A DNA stretch of 64,000 nucleotides from Nepenthes gracilis (GCA_033239525.1 BSYO01000020.1:11038308-11102307), one strand, 5' to 3'; shown: positions 1-11,519, numbered from the stretch's first letter. Made by a program: numbers and translations. Notes: a model not told the origin generated them from the letters alone.

Positions 1-12
1 TTTAGAAGTTCC

Positions 13-774
13 TCAGAGATACTTCAGAATCCATTTTACCGCGGACCAATGCTCCTTACCGGGATTGGACAAGAATCGACTGGCAACTCCAACAGCATAA
101 GCTATATCTGGTCTATTACACACCATGGCATACATTAGGCTACCCACGGTTGAAGAATAGGATATGCCTTTCATATATACCTTTTCATCTTCGGTAGAAG
201 GATATTGACAATTGCTTAACTTGAAGTGATTGGCCAACGGTGTGCTCACTGATTTTGCCTTTTCCATGTTGAAGCGTTGAAATACTTTCTCCACGTAGCT
301 CTCTTGTGACATCCATAACTTCTTTAATTTACGGTCGCGAAAAATTCTAATTCCCAGAATTTGCTTCGCCGGTCCCAAATCTTTCATAGCAAAGGACTTC
401 CCAAGCTGTCGCTTTAACTCCGTGATCCGAGAAGTATTACACCCAACAATCAGCATATCATCCACATAGAGCAAAAGAACAACAAAATCATCCTCTGAAA
501 AAATCTGAACAAAAACACAATGATCTGAGGTCGTCTTCTGATAGCCCTGATTTATCATGACAGATTCAAACTTCCTGTACCATTGCCTTGGTGCTTGTTT
601 CAAGCTATACAGACTCGTCTTGAGATGACACACTAAGTTCTCCTTCCCCTTGACAAGGAATCCCTCCGATTGCTTCATGTAGATTTCTTCTTCAAGGTCA
701 CCGTGAAGAAACGCTGTCCGCACATCCATCTGTTCTACCTCCAGGTCAAGAACAGCAGCCAACTCGAGCACCAC
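13..774 (-). pseudogene. Cop-1 reverse transcriptase (partial)
   Basis: This 253-residue open frame is the copia RT palm and connection. Visible blocks are MDVRTAFLHGDLEEEIYMKQ near the start, SLKQAPRQWY, the catalytic LLLYVDDMLIVG, and LMYAMVCNRPDIAYAVG towards the end. The catalytic YVDD is intact. The upstream part of RT is in another frame (849-1082), so one frameshift near 775-880 separates them. The frame runs to the left window edge, where RNase H should follow. In an intact element this domain copies element RNA into cDNA in the virus-like particle. Confidence 0.9.
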
Positions 775-848
775 TCAAATAGAAGACATCTTTACCACTG
801 GTGCAAAGATCTCGTCGAAATTAATACCCTTTCGTTGATTGAAGCCCT

Positions 849-1640
849 TCACAACCAGCCTCGCTTTGTACCTCGATTGTGAGCTTTTTCATCTGTCTTC
901 AACCTGAAGACCCACTTGTTCTTCAATGCTCGTCTTCCCTTTGTCAGCCTCGTCAACTCAAACGTGTGATTTTCATACAACGATGCCATCTCTTCTTGCA
1001 TAGCTTCCATCCACTCCGCCTTGTGTTTATCTTCTATTGCTTTCTCAAAGCATTCGGGCTCTCCTCCGTTTGTGAGTAACATAAACTCCTCGGCCGACAG
1101 ACGAGTAGAGGGTCTTCAATCTCTCGTGAATCGTCAGAGTGGAACAGTCTCGATAGGCTCGGCAGTATCAGGAGGAATAGCCTCATCCTCATCACTATCA
1201 GCAACTGCAGTCTCGTGATCTTCTTCATCTTCAGCATTGCCTTGACTTTTATTCTGCTGACGAACAGGTGTCGGCATAAGATCTGAATCACATGCCCGAC
1301 TATCATCATTCTTGGAAATAAACTCTGAACCTTTGCCGATATCCTCTATAGTCTCGTTCTCGACGAACACGACATCTCTAGATCGAACCAGCTTCTTCTC
1401 AATCGAATCATACAGTCAATACCCAAACTCATTTTCCCGTAACAGAAAAATATACACTGTTTGGTCTTTGACTCCAACTTGGTCCTTTCATCTTTGGGAA
1501 CGTAAATAAAGATCTTACATCCAAATACCCGCAAGTGATCGTAGGATACATCTTTTCCGATCCATATCTTTTCAGGCACTTCACCATTCAAGGTACTGTG
1601 CGGTGACAGATTGACGACATGAGCCACAGCCCTCAAGGCT
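849..1640 (-). pseudogene. Cop-1 integrase C-terminus to RT N-terminus (frameshifted)
   Basis: Several short frames cover the stretch between integrase and RT. 1346-1636 contains SYDHLRVFGCKIFIYVPKDE, the post-core integrase segment usual in copia elements, preceded by a remnant of the region before it. 1134-1370 is an acidic linker rich in Asp and Glu. 849-1082 contains the RT entry block WMEAMQEEMASLYENHTFEL and [12 protein letters not shown]. The same acidic linker and RT entry block are seen in Cop-3 at 55287-55601. At least three frameshifts are needed to join these frames. Confidence 0.8.
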
Positions 1641-1735
1641 TCCCCTCAAAACGAGCTAGGGAGCTTCGCCTCCGAAAGCACATATCGAACCATCTCCATC
1701 AAAGTCTCATTCATCCGTTTGACTACCCCATTCAG

Positions 1736-2847
1736 TTACGGTGTCTTTAGTGGAGTCTTTTGATGGCGAATTCCATGAGAACGGCAATACTCATCAAATG
1801 CTCCGATGTACTCCCCACCATTATCACTTCGGATGTATTTCAGTTTCTTCTCCGTTTGCCTCTCAACCAAGACGTGAAAATGCTTGAAAAATATAAAAAC
1901 TTGATCCTTCGATTTCAGCGGATACACCAATAATTTTCGAGAACAATCATCAATGAATATGATGAAGTAAGTGCTCCTCCAAGAGTCTTCACCTTGAATG
2001 GGTCACATAAGTCGGTGTGAACCAATTCAAGAAAATCAATCTTCCTTATAGATGAATTGCCATTAAATGAGATCCGTCGTTGCTTTCCAGCCATGCAATG
2101 AGAACAAGTCTTCAGTTGAGCTGTTTTTACCCCCCGAAGGCAATTTTTCTTGGCTAAATAATTCAGGCCCTTCTCACCCATGTGACTCAACCGACGGTGC
2201 CACAAATCTGAAAGCTCATCATCTCTAGCAACATGCACATCTTCCGCTGTAATCGAGACTTGCATCACATACAAGTTGGAAACTTTTCTGCCCCAAGCCA
2301 CAACTAGAGACCCTCTAGTCAGCTTCCATGCTCCTGCGCAGAACATGCTACAAAAGCCCTCATCATCAAGCTTGCCAGCCGAGATCAGATTCAGTCGAAT
2401 ATTCGGGACATGTCTAACATCCCTCGACAGTAACTTGGTTCCATTATTTATGGTGAGACACACATCACCATAGCCAGCAATACGGAACATACCGTCATTG
2501 CCCATTTTCAACACTCCAAAATCGTCAGGAGTGTATAATGTGAAAAACTCTTTTTGTAACGTGACATGAAGTGAAGCACCATTATCCACCACCCAACTTG
2601 TCTCAAGATCAGCCAGATTTACCACCTCATCCTCCTGGCACACCAGCCAAAGATCACTCCCGGTAATAGTAGCTCTTTCTTCATCTCGAGTCTTGTCAGC
2701 CTTCTTCTCATTACTCTCAATATTCTCTCGCTTCCACTTATAACAATGTTTCCTTAATGTGTCCCTTCTTTCCACAATGATGGCACTCGAGGTTTTGATA
2801 CCTCGACTTGGATTTGCTTCGGCTCTTCTCAACAGGCTTAGGACCAC
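1736..2847 (-). pseudogene. Cop-1 gag zinc knuckle, aspartic protease and integrase N-terminus/core
   Basis: From right to left on the minus strand: a CX2C zinc knuckle (ECHHCGKKGHIK, split by a frameshift near 2760), the protease site WVVDNGASLHV (Thr of the usual D-T-G changed to Asn), the pre-integrase region, the integrase HHCC finger (LWHRRLSHMGEKGL with SHCMAGKQRR), the first core Asp in VHTDLCDPF, and after a frameshift near 1930 the second Asp in IRSDNGGEY. The DNG in place of DTG would probably harm protease activity. The 1736 frame ends with a stop soon after RHQKTPLKTP. Confidence 0.85.
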
Positions 2848-3472
2848 GCCATTTATTTCTTTCCCGTGACTCAGAGACTAACACTTCAGAGTGTGTAGAG
2901 GAAGTACCCTGCGATCAACGTCTCATCTCTTCATTCAACACCGCTCCCTTTGCTATCTCAAGAGTTACCACGCCGCTTGGAGCTGCATTGGCGACAGTAA
3001 TCCTTACCACCTCTCAGGAGTCCGGTAAAGTAGTCAAAAGCCACAAACCCAATAGTTCATCATCAAATTTAATACCCATACCACTCAATTGATCAACACA
3101 TCCCTGAAACTCATTTAAGTGATCGGCAATAAATGAGCCCTCCTTGTACCTCACTTACATAAGTTTCATCAAGTGAAATAATTTATTGTTATCGGTCTTT
3201 GAGGTATAAAGTGTTTTAAGTTTCTGCCACAAAGTTCTTACATGTGTCTCATTCCGAATGTAATTATATACATTATCATCCACAAATTGCCGAATATAAC
3301 CACAAATTTGTTCATGCTCAAAAGCCCAATCATCCTCGGACTTTGATTCCGATTTTTGCTACGCAAAAATCGGATGGTGCATCGATTTCACAAACAGCAA
3401 ATCCTTCATCTTGCTGCACCAAATATCATAGTTCGTACCATTTAAACACATCATCTTATTTTCGGCCTCCAT
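2800..3472 (-). pseudogene. Cop-1 gag
   Basis: Translating the minus strand from the ATG at 3472 gives MEAENKMMCLNGTNYDIWCS and then a copia-type gag (UBN2-like), with blocks such as YIRQFVDDNVYNYIRNET, KYKEGS-like VRYKEGSFIADHLNEFQ and GLWLLTTLPDS. These match Cop-3 gag at 53171-53700 closely. At least two in-frame stops are present. The start is chosen because it is the first ATG after the primer binding site and because Cop-3 starts with the equivalent MEDGNKIICLNGTNY. Confidence 0.8.
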
Positions 3473-3507
3473 CGATTCAAACAAGTCATAATACCGAACA
3501 CAAACCA

Positions 3508-3523
3508 AAATCTTTGATACAAC
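3508..3523 (-). other. Cop-1 primer binding site (tRNA-Met type, diverged)
   Basis: Immediately inside the LTR end the minus strand reads AGTTGTATCAAAGAT, a diverged form of the TGGTATCAGAGC site that pairs with initiator tRNA-Met in copia elements. Cop-3 keeps the better copy AGTGGTATCAAAGAG at the same place. Confidence 0.75.
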
Positions 3524-3524
3524 T

Positions 3525-4241
3525 TGTTAGAATTAAATACTTGTTTAAACCGTGAAAAAATACGTAGTAGATGATAGTAAGCACACAATAAGTAACCACA
3601 AACAATAAAGGCAAGATTTTTACATGGAAAGCTCCCTATGAAACGAGGGAGAAAAATCACAGGACACAGAGTCCGAAATTTTCAGTAGCAGCAGTTGATC
3701 GGTTACACAAACCTCAAATCACAAGCATCAATATCAACTAGCTTTGCACAGCCCGTATAAGAAATATAAAGAGCAATAGTAGAGATAAAACCAGGCAGAT
3801 GTTCTTCTCAGTAGCAAGAACCTCGTACGTGTGATTACCGAATACTGGAACTTGATTGAAAATCCAAACGGAGGCTCAAATCTTCCTCTTCTTCTTTTTC
3901 TCTCTCTTTTCCCTCTTTTTCTTCTCTGGAACGGCGCTCAAAACTGATTGGAATTACCTAAAAACGCAAAGTGCGCGTTTTATATATTCGTTGCACACTC
4001 GAGGCGCAGCCGGGCACAGGCTCGAGCTCGAGCGCCATTCGAGCGCACAGCGAGCGGGCGATTACTGGAATTTGCCGCTCGATCGCCATTCAGGCACACA
4101 GCGAGCAAAAGCACACTGGAATCTACGACTCCAGCGCTCAACAGACGCAGCTCAATCCTTCTTCATGCAGTGAGGATATTTACCTCCATCCACCACATTA
4201 AGTGAATATGGGTCTACACGGGAGTGACCCATAACCCAACA
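3525..4241 (-). repeat. Cop-1 5' LTR (717 bp)
   Basis: On the minus strand the LTR begins TGTTGGGTTATGGGTCAC and ends TTCTAACA, with the short inverted ends TGTT/AACA. A likely TATA box, AATATATAAAACG, lies at about 3979-3990. Upstream of it is a CG-rich block with repeated CTCGAG and GCTCGAGCG-like words. The plus-strand open frames inside (3856-4205) are chance frames in the LTR. Confidence 0.85.
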
Positions 4242-5046
4242 AAGATGTCAAGCAATGGATATCATATTTACTACAGCTTTTCCCCCCTTCCATTCTTGTG
4301 TTTGGACATCAATTCATTTGAATTAAAATTGGAATCCTATCCTGATTTCTTCCCCTAGCCATATATAGGAATATGGATTACTAATGCAACCTGTGTCTAG
4401 TAAAATAAGTCAAACCAAACAGGAGATCAATGGAAATGGGATTCCTATAATTTTTCTCTCGTTATTGTAAGAAGCTAAGAGACACCGACACTTCTCCCAA
4501 GCTGGCATGTTGAACACCGATATCAGCCAACATATTTCATTATTTTTCTTTTAAACTACAATATGCCCCAACATATTTTGGACACATTGGACTATTTATG
4601 CAATTTTCCGAATATTTGAGTTTTTGCATATGAACCAATGTAAATTAGAGTCATTTAGTAATCTAGATATTATTACAAATCGAATTCCCTTTGTTCTTTT
4701 GTTTTTTACATTATGTGAGATGTGGACTTTTTAGATTATTAAACAATAAAATATGAGTTTCTGTTAATATCTTAGTATAAAGCAATATTACTAATCAAAT
4801 TTATTATGATATTTATAAAAAAAACAAAAAAAAAACCTAATTTCTATTAACGTGTTCATGCATATCGTGTTCTTAATTTATAAAAATAACTTGTTGGTTG
4901 TCAGTGTTAGTTATGTCTCCAATTCGTGTCCATTCTTGTTAGGTAAGGAGTGCATGCTGATGTTATGGCATTTTAGGATATCTGACAATAATATTGCAGC
5001 TGGAAAAAAAAGAAAGTATCATGGCAATGTCATAACAAACATATAC
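4242..5046 (-). other. Proximal part of CAN-gene intron 7, AT-rich, interrupted by Cop-1
   Basis: Minus strand downstream of the exon 7 donor (CAG|GTATATG). I searched the translation for the conserved family C-terminus that follows FVQ (a Glu-Val-Met-Leu start, then a WHY-type block) and found nothing between 4242 and 5046. The stretch is AT-rich and non-coding. I infer that it is intron split by the copia insertion, with the last exon left of the window. Confidence 0.65.
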
Positions 5047-7229
5047 CTGTACAAAGATACCGTTGCAGTACACATCCCCTACGGACCGCCCATAACGGTC
5101 TTCCCCATATACAAGAACCCGCAAACCCTTTCCCTGCACAAGCTTAACCAGTTCCTCCTTAGCCTGCTTTCCATATGGCATCGACCCCTCAGGTGCATCT
5201 ATTCCCCTGAATTCTTAGAGTAATACGTTAATAATATGCTACAAGGTTGAAAACTGTCCACCTACTGTCATCCTATCTATGATCAAATGCTTGTACCTCA
5301 ATCGAATCCGATACTTTCGAGCAAGAATCTCCTCATTTTGAACATTTATTACCCTGCAGCAGTAATACAATTTACAAGTAGTAAGTTTACTGGCCCATCC
5401 TCCTCAGCTGAAAATAAATGCAAAGAAGAAGCTTGACAAACCTGTAACCTGAATCAACCATCCTCTTATGAAGTTCATCAGCCTCAGCATAGTTTCTTAA
5501 AGCACGTGCATCCGCTCTTTGAACTGCCGCTAGTTGTACATGTTGAGGGACCAATGATGATTCCCGAGCATTTGCCGTGCTTACATACACTGTTATGGTG
5601 TCCCCATCTGCCACGGCCTTTGCATCCACCTGATGCCAACATTAAGTTTTGTCCAGTTACCGAAAGCACCCTTCCGAAATGGATAATTGAGATCATGTAT
5701 TGGGACAGGAATTCGAATTTACGGGCAGTGTATGCAATTCAAATTTCACCCCTTCTGGCAATGAGGTAGGGAACCCAGCAGAAAGATCGACGAGAGTGTG
5801 GGGAAGAGGCAGGCCATAGAAAGTAAGTAGACCCTATTGAAACAGAAATCTTGGTTAGAAATCTGACTTATTTTGGAGGAAACTTAGGGGCTTTTGCAGT
5901 TTACCTCGACATCTTCCTTGTGGTGTCTCTTCAAGGTCTCAATGACTAGCCTGGCCGCTTCCTCAGCTGTTTTTGGTGGGGGCTTGGCTTCCTTCCATGC
6001 CTCTTGAAGTTTCTTATACCTATACTTGAAAGAGTTTTAAGACTCTGTTTACTACTGTAAGCTTGTGATATTTTTCAGCAGTTAGTGTCTAAAAGCAATT
6101 TATCAGCTACAAGTCATGTTTAATACAACTATTTCTACTATTCATTTTTGCATTACTTATTCTCTCTATCCATCACATCCTCACTATTAAGATTACCATT
6201 CATTCCCTATCATGATGAACTTGCTGCGGTAGCACTTCTAAAATCTCTCCGTGACCAAATCATAAAAAGAAGGAAATAAGAAAGTAATAGGGTAGAGGTA
6301 AATCCAAATGATAAAAAAATAAATAAAAAAAAGAAAAGAAATACGGGCCAATGCCGCAAAAATATAGGAATAATGATCATAAATTCATATCTAGATCTCG
6401 TCAGTAAACAAAACTAAGCCTTTTCTTACCAAGTGGGACTGAATTGTTCCACTCCATTCAGCTGTTGCATCCCAGTATAAATATGCAAGATAACTCTAAC
6501 ATCCATTCATCTATAGGTCTATCAGTAAGACTAGGAAATATTTCAGTCAGAAATTGAATAGGCACTTATGGGCATCTATGATAAATTCAAACACCCTTCA
6601 CGCTTTCATCACTTTAGGAGTTAACGCTTGTCAGCGATACCAACCATGACTCTTAATCCAATTTCCGCAGCTTCGATAAATTTGGTTCAGCAATACAAAA
6701 CGGGGCCTAGAATCCCGCCAACGAATAGTTAAAACATAATCATCGGCTTTTAGCCAAAGTCCTATACAGCTTAGTGGATGAATGCGGCTACATACCAGTT
6801 AGCTTGAGCCTTCTTGGACGACCGTACGTGCTTGCTGAGCCCTTCAGGAACCTGAAAACCAGCAAAATTACTCGATCCGTGTTCGGAACCAAATATCCCT
6901 ATCCCGGATCAGCTCAGAAGTCATTCAAAATCAAGTAGCCCGAATCACAGTTAACCACCATAGAAAAAAAAGTAGCCGACAGACTTGATTAGATTAGCAA
7001 ACCGGGAGAATTTTCTAAAGAAGAAGTTATTCATTTGCTTGGCAATTAGTGACGACGTGAATTGTAGCAAGTACAGTACCTGAGAGGTGATTTGAAATTG
7101 GAGGAGATCATGGGCAAGAACAGAAACACCGACGGTATCGGCGGTGATGCCGTGAGGCCCCAGCGGTTGGGAGTCTGTAGTGGCGGGTGCGCAGCAACGC
7201 CCCCATAGAAACCTAAGCGCGTTCCCCAT
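5047..7229 (-). CDS. CAN (CAN1/CAN2-like): CAN-type calcium-dependent nuclease (staphylococcal nuclease-like), exons 1-7, 3' end missing
   Basis: Seven exons with GT-AG introns join in frame: 7080-7229, 6796-6851, 5905-6019, 5723-5833, 5442-5629, 5297-5353, 5047-5206; 837 nt, 279 codons. The protein starts [13 protein letters not shown], fitting the N-myristoylation (Gly2) and nearby Cys palmitoylation reported for plant CAN proteins, which places it at the plasma membrane. Residues about 145-279 are a staphylococcal-nuclease fold: AVADGDT (Asp154, Thr155), IRLRGIDAPE (Arg224, Asp229, Glu232) and DRYGR (Arg266) match S. aureus nuclease Asp21, Arg35, Asp40, Glu43 and Arg87. The family hydrolyses DNA and RNA with Ca2+. 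Known homologues are about 325-330 residues, so roughly 50 C-terminal residues are absent. Exon 5 begins at GTG (Val), not at a start codon. There is no frameshift or stop in 279 codons, so the gene is probably functional if the last exon is spliced across the insertion. Confidence 0.88.
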
Positions 7230-7706
7230 TCTTTTTGCTTGCCACTCTTCTCCTTCTCTGCTGCAGATGTTTTGCCAATAATAGAGACCGACGAAGTCGA
7301 AGCAAGGAAGACTTGATTGGAAGAGACAGAGAAGAAAGAGCCAATAAGATTAGGAATCTTCGGTCTTTTTTCCCAAGGAATCTCTAGGAAGGAAATGACC
7401 CATATAAATATAACTAGTTATAGTTATTGGTGAATTTAGTATCTTTACCCTTTTAAAAAAAATAATTTATTTTCTTTTAATTAAAATTATTTAATTAATA
7501 TTAAAATATTGATATATGCATTTTTAAAAAAAAAACTAATTAACTTTTTTTTTAAAACAAATAATGTAATTATTCGTTCAATATTAATCAATTATAATTT
7601 AAAAAATTGAATTTATTTCTATTTTAAACATATAGGCTCCCCAATTATATTTATTGGTTTAGTTGTTTTAATTCTTAATTTTAATTTCAATTTTGTTTTT
7701 TATTTC
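7230..7706 (-). promoter_or_regulatory. Upstream region of the CAN gene with a possible TATA box
   Basis: The minus strand has TTATATTTATATGGG at about 7398-7415, a plausible TATA box some 170 bp upstream of the ATG, followed by a pyrimidine-rich leader (7240-7320). Beyond 7430 the sequence is plain AT-rich DNA up to the Tat-A LTR, with no gene. The TATA call is a motif match only. Confidence 0.4.
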
Positions 7707-8677
7707 TGTTGCGTCCTGGTTCCACGGATCTTTCTGGTCCAGGCTCGTTGATGAGGGGCGTTGGATCTGCGGCGTCCAGTCGGATGCGTTGTTTCCGGGC
7801 AACACAAGTACGGGAAGTGTTGGACACGAGATGAAGATTGAGACCGGATATTTTACGTGGAAAACCTCCTCTTGAACGGGGAGGAAAAACCACGAGGCTT
7901 AGAGCCTGGAAAGAGCTTCACTATATGGGTTGGAGATTTTACAAAGTACAATTGTGAGGGTTAATCCCTTCCCTGTCTCACGTTTCGTGTTTTTCTCTTA
8001 AGAAAACTATGCTCGCTGGGAGCCTTTTCACTCTTCTTTGTGGAGTTGATCTTGGTGAGCGTCCGGCCGAAATCTGGGATTTAGAGAGTTGGAAAGTTAG
8101 AAAAGCTCTCTTTTTTCCCCCTTTTTGAAAGGGGCTTTGCCGGGTATTTATAATGGAAGCCAGGCCGTTAGGGAGTAGACACGTGGCGTCCATCCGGCGA
8201 TTTGAGGAGCTCGTCCACTGGCTTCCTTTAATGCTGCTGACGTGTGGGGAGTGGCATGCGGGCCAGCGCCAGCAAAGATTCGAGTGTGTCAGTGTGTCTG
8301 AGATCTGGATATTAGCCTTGATTTGACTAGGCATGCCCTGTTGAGACAGCGACTGGCAACAGTTGCAGGCTTTCTTGGAAACCGGCGAAGTAGGCTAGCT
8401 GGCATTCCCGGCCATGAACGGGCGGTTCTCGTCCAGTTATGATGTTCCTCGTGAGCTTGTGGGCTCGTGAGATGAAGCTGCTCTTGGGGGCCTTCTGGGA
8501 AAAGACCCGAGCGTCTCTCCCTGGCCGTTTGGACAGTTCTGAGACTTTGCTGGACTTCTTGGGTTCTCGGTCCTTGGGCTTCTCACTTGGGCCATCTGAC
8601 CTCCTCCACTTATGAGAGTGTCTCTAGGACTCTTATTTGGGCCGTGCTTTTATGGGCCTTCATACTAAGGCCCAACA
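7707..8677 (-). repeat. Tat-A 3' LTR (971 bp)
   Basis: Plus-strand ends are TGTTGCGTCCTGG and GGCCCAACA. On the sense (minus) strand a TATA box ATTATAAATACCC lies at about 8140-8152. Small frames inside (7687-8334) recur in the other LTR copy and are not genes. Confidence 0.88.
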
Positions 8678-8697
8678 TAGCCCCCCATGCCAAAGGA
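8678..8697 (-). other. Tat-A polypurine tract
   Basis: Next to the 3' LTR the minus strand reads CATGGGGGGCTA before TGTTGGG. Tat-B (16767-16780) and Tat-C (38989-39001) carry the same CATGGGGGGCTA, which primes plus-strand synthesis. Confidence 0.75.
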
Positions 8698-8939
8698 CCC
8701 GAAGTTCTCGGTCGTTTGGCATGAAGTCGATAGCCTGCTGGGTGCGTTGACCGTCCGAGAGCATGTGTCTGGTGGCGAGCACCTGCGTTGACCTTAAATG
8801 GAGGTTGTCCTTGGACCTCTTCTGGGCCGCCATTTCACTTTCCTGCTGGAGAATTAAATATCGTATCCTGTTGATGTGACGCGCTATCAGGCGCCTTGGG
8901 AAGGAGAGATCACCACACTTCTGAGGCGAATGGCCTGTC

Positions 8940-8994
8940 GACGCGTGGTAAGGGTAATGAGTACGCCTTTCCGTACTCTAGGGTTTATTTAAAC
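8940..8994 (+). promoter_or_regulatory. Candidate promoter of the Tat-A antisense gene
   Basis: GACGCGTGG at 8940-8948 lies 143 bp before the ATG, and a TATA-like TTTATTTAAAC at 8984-8994 lies about 90 bp before it. GACGCGTGG followed by GTACGCC occurs at the same distance in Tat-C. No transcript evidence is available. Confidence 0.5.
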
Positions 8995-9082
8995 GTCCCA
9001 TTGCCCTGATTTTCCACCTTCGCGTCTGGTTTCGTCTTCTTCTTCGTTCGAGCTTCGTCTTCTCTTCTGCTCTTTGATTTTC

Positions 9083-11165
9083 ATGACGCCTGGAGTGAGA
9101 GACATTGCCTCCACAGTGACGCTTGACAAGCTCACGGAGATCCGAGCTCAGTATCAAATCCCTGAGTCTATAGCCATGATGATCCCGGAGCCGCATGATA
9201 GGGCGTTGTACCCTCCGGATGGCTTCATCACCATTTATGAGGCCCACCTCAAAGGCGGGCTACGGTTTTCCATTTTGGTGGAGCTTTATGACGTTATGAG
9301 GGCGCTCGGCGTGCATCTCGCCAGGCTTCAGCCGAACGCAATGAGGTACCTGGTGTCCTTGTGTGTCTTCTTCCGGTGCCATGAGAAGGTCTTGAATGCT
9401 CTTGCGGTCAAGGTGATGCTTCGCTTTACGCAGAATCTTGACTGGATCATAATGACTCCCCGCCCGAAATTTTCTTCGCTATGTGGTGGCAACCCGGATT
9501 CCACGAGGCAGTGGAATGACAAGTTCTTCTTCCTCGGCGTCTACGAGCACTGGGCCATCCCTACTACGTGGGGGAAGGTGGCTAGCCAGTACTGCTCTGA
9601 CCCTTCAAGGGAGGACCGGAAGGAAGTGAAGGCGTACATAGACTTGGTACTGGCCAATCTGTGGACCTTCCATTTGAACAAGCGCAACATCTGGCTGGCC
9701 GCTGACAAATTCAGGGAAGCCAAGTGGGGACCGCGGGAGGAGAATCCCGGCCCAATTCCTTTTGTAACGGCCAAGGAGAGACTGAGGATTGGAGGACCCA
9801 CCGCCGAGCGCTCCTCGAGTAATGATGAGGATTTTGATATTGAGGACATGAGCGACGATGACGCGGCTGCTCCTCTGCTCACGAGGTCGAAGACTGACTC
9901 TTTTTCTGACTCCTCGAAGCCTGGGGCCTCGCCTTCACTTCCACTGCTAATATTTCGGCCGAGCCCTCAAGAGCTGATGCGCGGATCAGAAAGCTTCCTG
10001 GGGCCCAGACCTCCTGCAATGATGAGGATGATGATGATGTTCCTCTGATCAAGAGGGTGAGGACTGGAGCCTTTCTTTCGGGGCCCTTAGGACCTGGCGG
10101 TCTCGCCTTCACTCCCACTGCTAATCTCCCCATTACACCCGCGAAGATTCTCGCTCGGAGCGCGCGGTCCTCGGACGTCCAGCCCCCTTGTGATGATTTT
10201 GTTCCCGGTACTCCCGTTGCTTTGCCTGGTGACGTCTCGGGCAGGATTGATCACCCTCCCGAGGACATAGGAGGAGGGAGTGCCGTGAGGGATTCTAAGA
10301 GGGGAGTGTTAGCTGAAATGATCCGAGAGATGGTGGAGGTTGTGGATTTGAGTGTTGACAAGTTCGCGCCTTCTAATCCTTCTGAGCGCCCTGTTGTGGT
10401 TGAGGCCGAGCGGTTGCCTGAGTTTCCCAGGGGCGTCGATTTCGAGGCAGACTTTCCAGCGCCTTTTGTAGCTGGCGAGTCTGTATCTGAGGTGGCGCCT
10501 GTGGGGCTTAGGAGCGAGCCGCAGGAGTCCGAGTCCCACATGGAGCGTGGCATAGGGGATGACCCTCTTGTTTCTAAGGTAGCCTGTTGTTTCCTTTCCT
10601 CCATTGCCTTTCACTGTACATGCCTTGATGAGCTTTTCTGTTGCAGCTCCAGAGCTTAATAGCCGGCCTTAACGGACTGGTGGGACTGATTGCTCAGTCC
10701 CGTCTGGAAATGAGGTCCTCGAGGGCCGCTCGTGAAGCTGCGCAGCAGGCGGAAGCGGAGCTGGCAGGGGCAAAGGAAAGAATCGCTTCCCTGGAGGCTA
10801 CTGTCAAGGATCTGCGGCTTAGGCAGAGCCTCCTTCAGGAGCGAGTCCTTCTCCAGGAGGAGAGATTGAGGAAGTCCGTGCAGATTGCTGAGATGGCTCC
10901 TGTGTTGGACGGCAAGTTCCGGGACGGTGTTCGCATGTGTAGCCGAGTGGCGCGATTGATCCGTCCGCGGTTCCCTGTAGCCGTCCTCGATCCCAGGAAT
11001 GCTGGTGCCTTGAGCGCGGAAGACTTGTACGGCGTCGATGGTAGGCCTTTCCCTGGCCCTCCTCAGGTAGGGCCTGATGGTGAACCTCTTATGCCTGAGG
11101 AGGCAGCTCCGGTGGAGCAGACAGGATCTTCAGGAGCCCATGGGATTCAGAAGGGAGGAAGCTGA
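9083..11165 (+). pseudogene. Tat-A antisense gene: 'Putative gypsy type transposon' domain plus coiled coil
   Basis: The frame from 9083 (MTPGVRDIAS; an ATG at 9074 is also possible) encodes a domain with YPPDGFITIYEAHLKGG, LQPNAMRYLVSLCVFF and RQWNDKFFF, matching the plant family Pfam calls 'Putative gypsy type transposon' (Transposase_28; function unknown). A frameshift near 9900 moves reading to the frame of 10057-10578. A 68-bp intron (10579-10646, AAG|GTAGCC to TTGCAG|CTC) keeps phase 0 and leads to a coiled-coil exon with EAELAGAKERIASLEATVKD, ending in DGVRMCSRVARLIRPRFP and a stop at 11165. A duplicated acidic motif (DDDAAAPLLTR and DDDDVPLIKR) flanks the frameshift. No membrane segment or transposase catalytic motif is seen. 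It is encoded opposite to gag; the role is unknown. Confidence 0.75.
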
Positions 11166-11454
11166 GCGTCACTCCCTTGATATGCTGCCTCCTTTTTCTT
11201 ATTTCGTCTTTGTTTTGTCATACTTGTAGAGAAAATCATTTTTTTGTGAATAAGACTTTGTCCTTTTCGCTTTAAAGCTTCGGACGTTTCTTTTGTGTCT
11301 TGTTCGTTCGTTCGTGTGTTTGTCTTCTTTTTTTTTTATTTTTTACGGCGCGTCATTCAGCGCCTAACCTTTTGTCCTTCCGGACTTGGGCGTGCAGCCC
11401 TCTTAAGGACTTTTAGCTCTTAGCCTTTTGGGTTTATTTTCGTCACCCGGCCTC
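11166..11454 (+). terminator. 3' flank of the Tat-A antisense gene
   Basis: T-rich sequence with a weak polyadenylation-like GTGAATAAGACTT at about 11247 and a long T-run at 11329-11342. No coding potential is seen. The site call is tentative. Confidence 0.35.
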
Positions 11455-11519
11455 TAGGACCGTTCGGTCACGGCCGAGTTTATGAGTTTTGATCTCTGGG
11501 GTCCGACCGATAGGGCCGC

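Larger units (their letters stand above)
1..4241 (-). mobile_element. Cop-1: Ty1/copia (Tork/Tnt1-like) LTR retrotransposon, left part beyond window
   Basis: Reading on the minus strand from 4241 leftwards the order is 5' LTR (3525-4241), primer binding site, gag, protease, integrase, reverse transcriptase. This is the copia order, with integrase before RT. The window starts inside RT, so RNase H and the 3' LTR are outside. The outer LTR end is followed by aagat (4242-4246), the likely target duplication whose partner is off-window. Coding frames are broken by several frameshifts and stops, so the element is dead. It sits in the last detectable intron of the CAN-type nuclease gene, in the same orientation. 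It belongs to the same broad family as Cop-3 (52400-57771): both LTRs start TGTTGGG and both gags start with a very similar peptide. Confidence 0.9.

Noticed and set aside
3856..4205. Overlapping plus-strand frames in three registers
   Set aside because: They lie within the Cop-1 LTR and have no homologue in the related Cop-3 LTR.
4852..5223. Plus-strand 123-codon frame
   Set aside because: It overlaps exon 7 of the CAN gene on the opposite strand, which has clear nuclease motifs.
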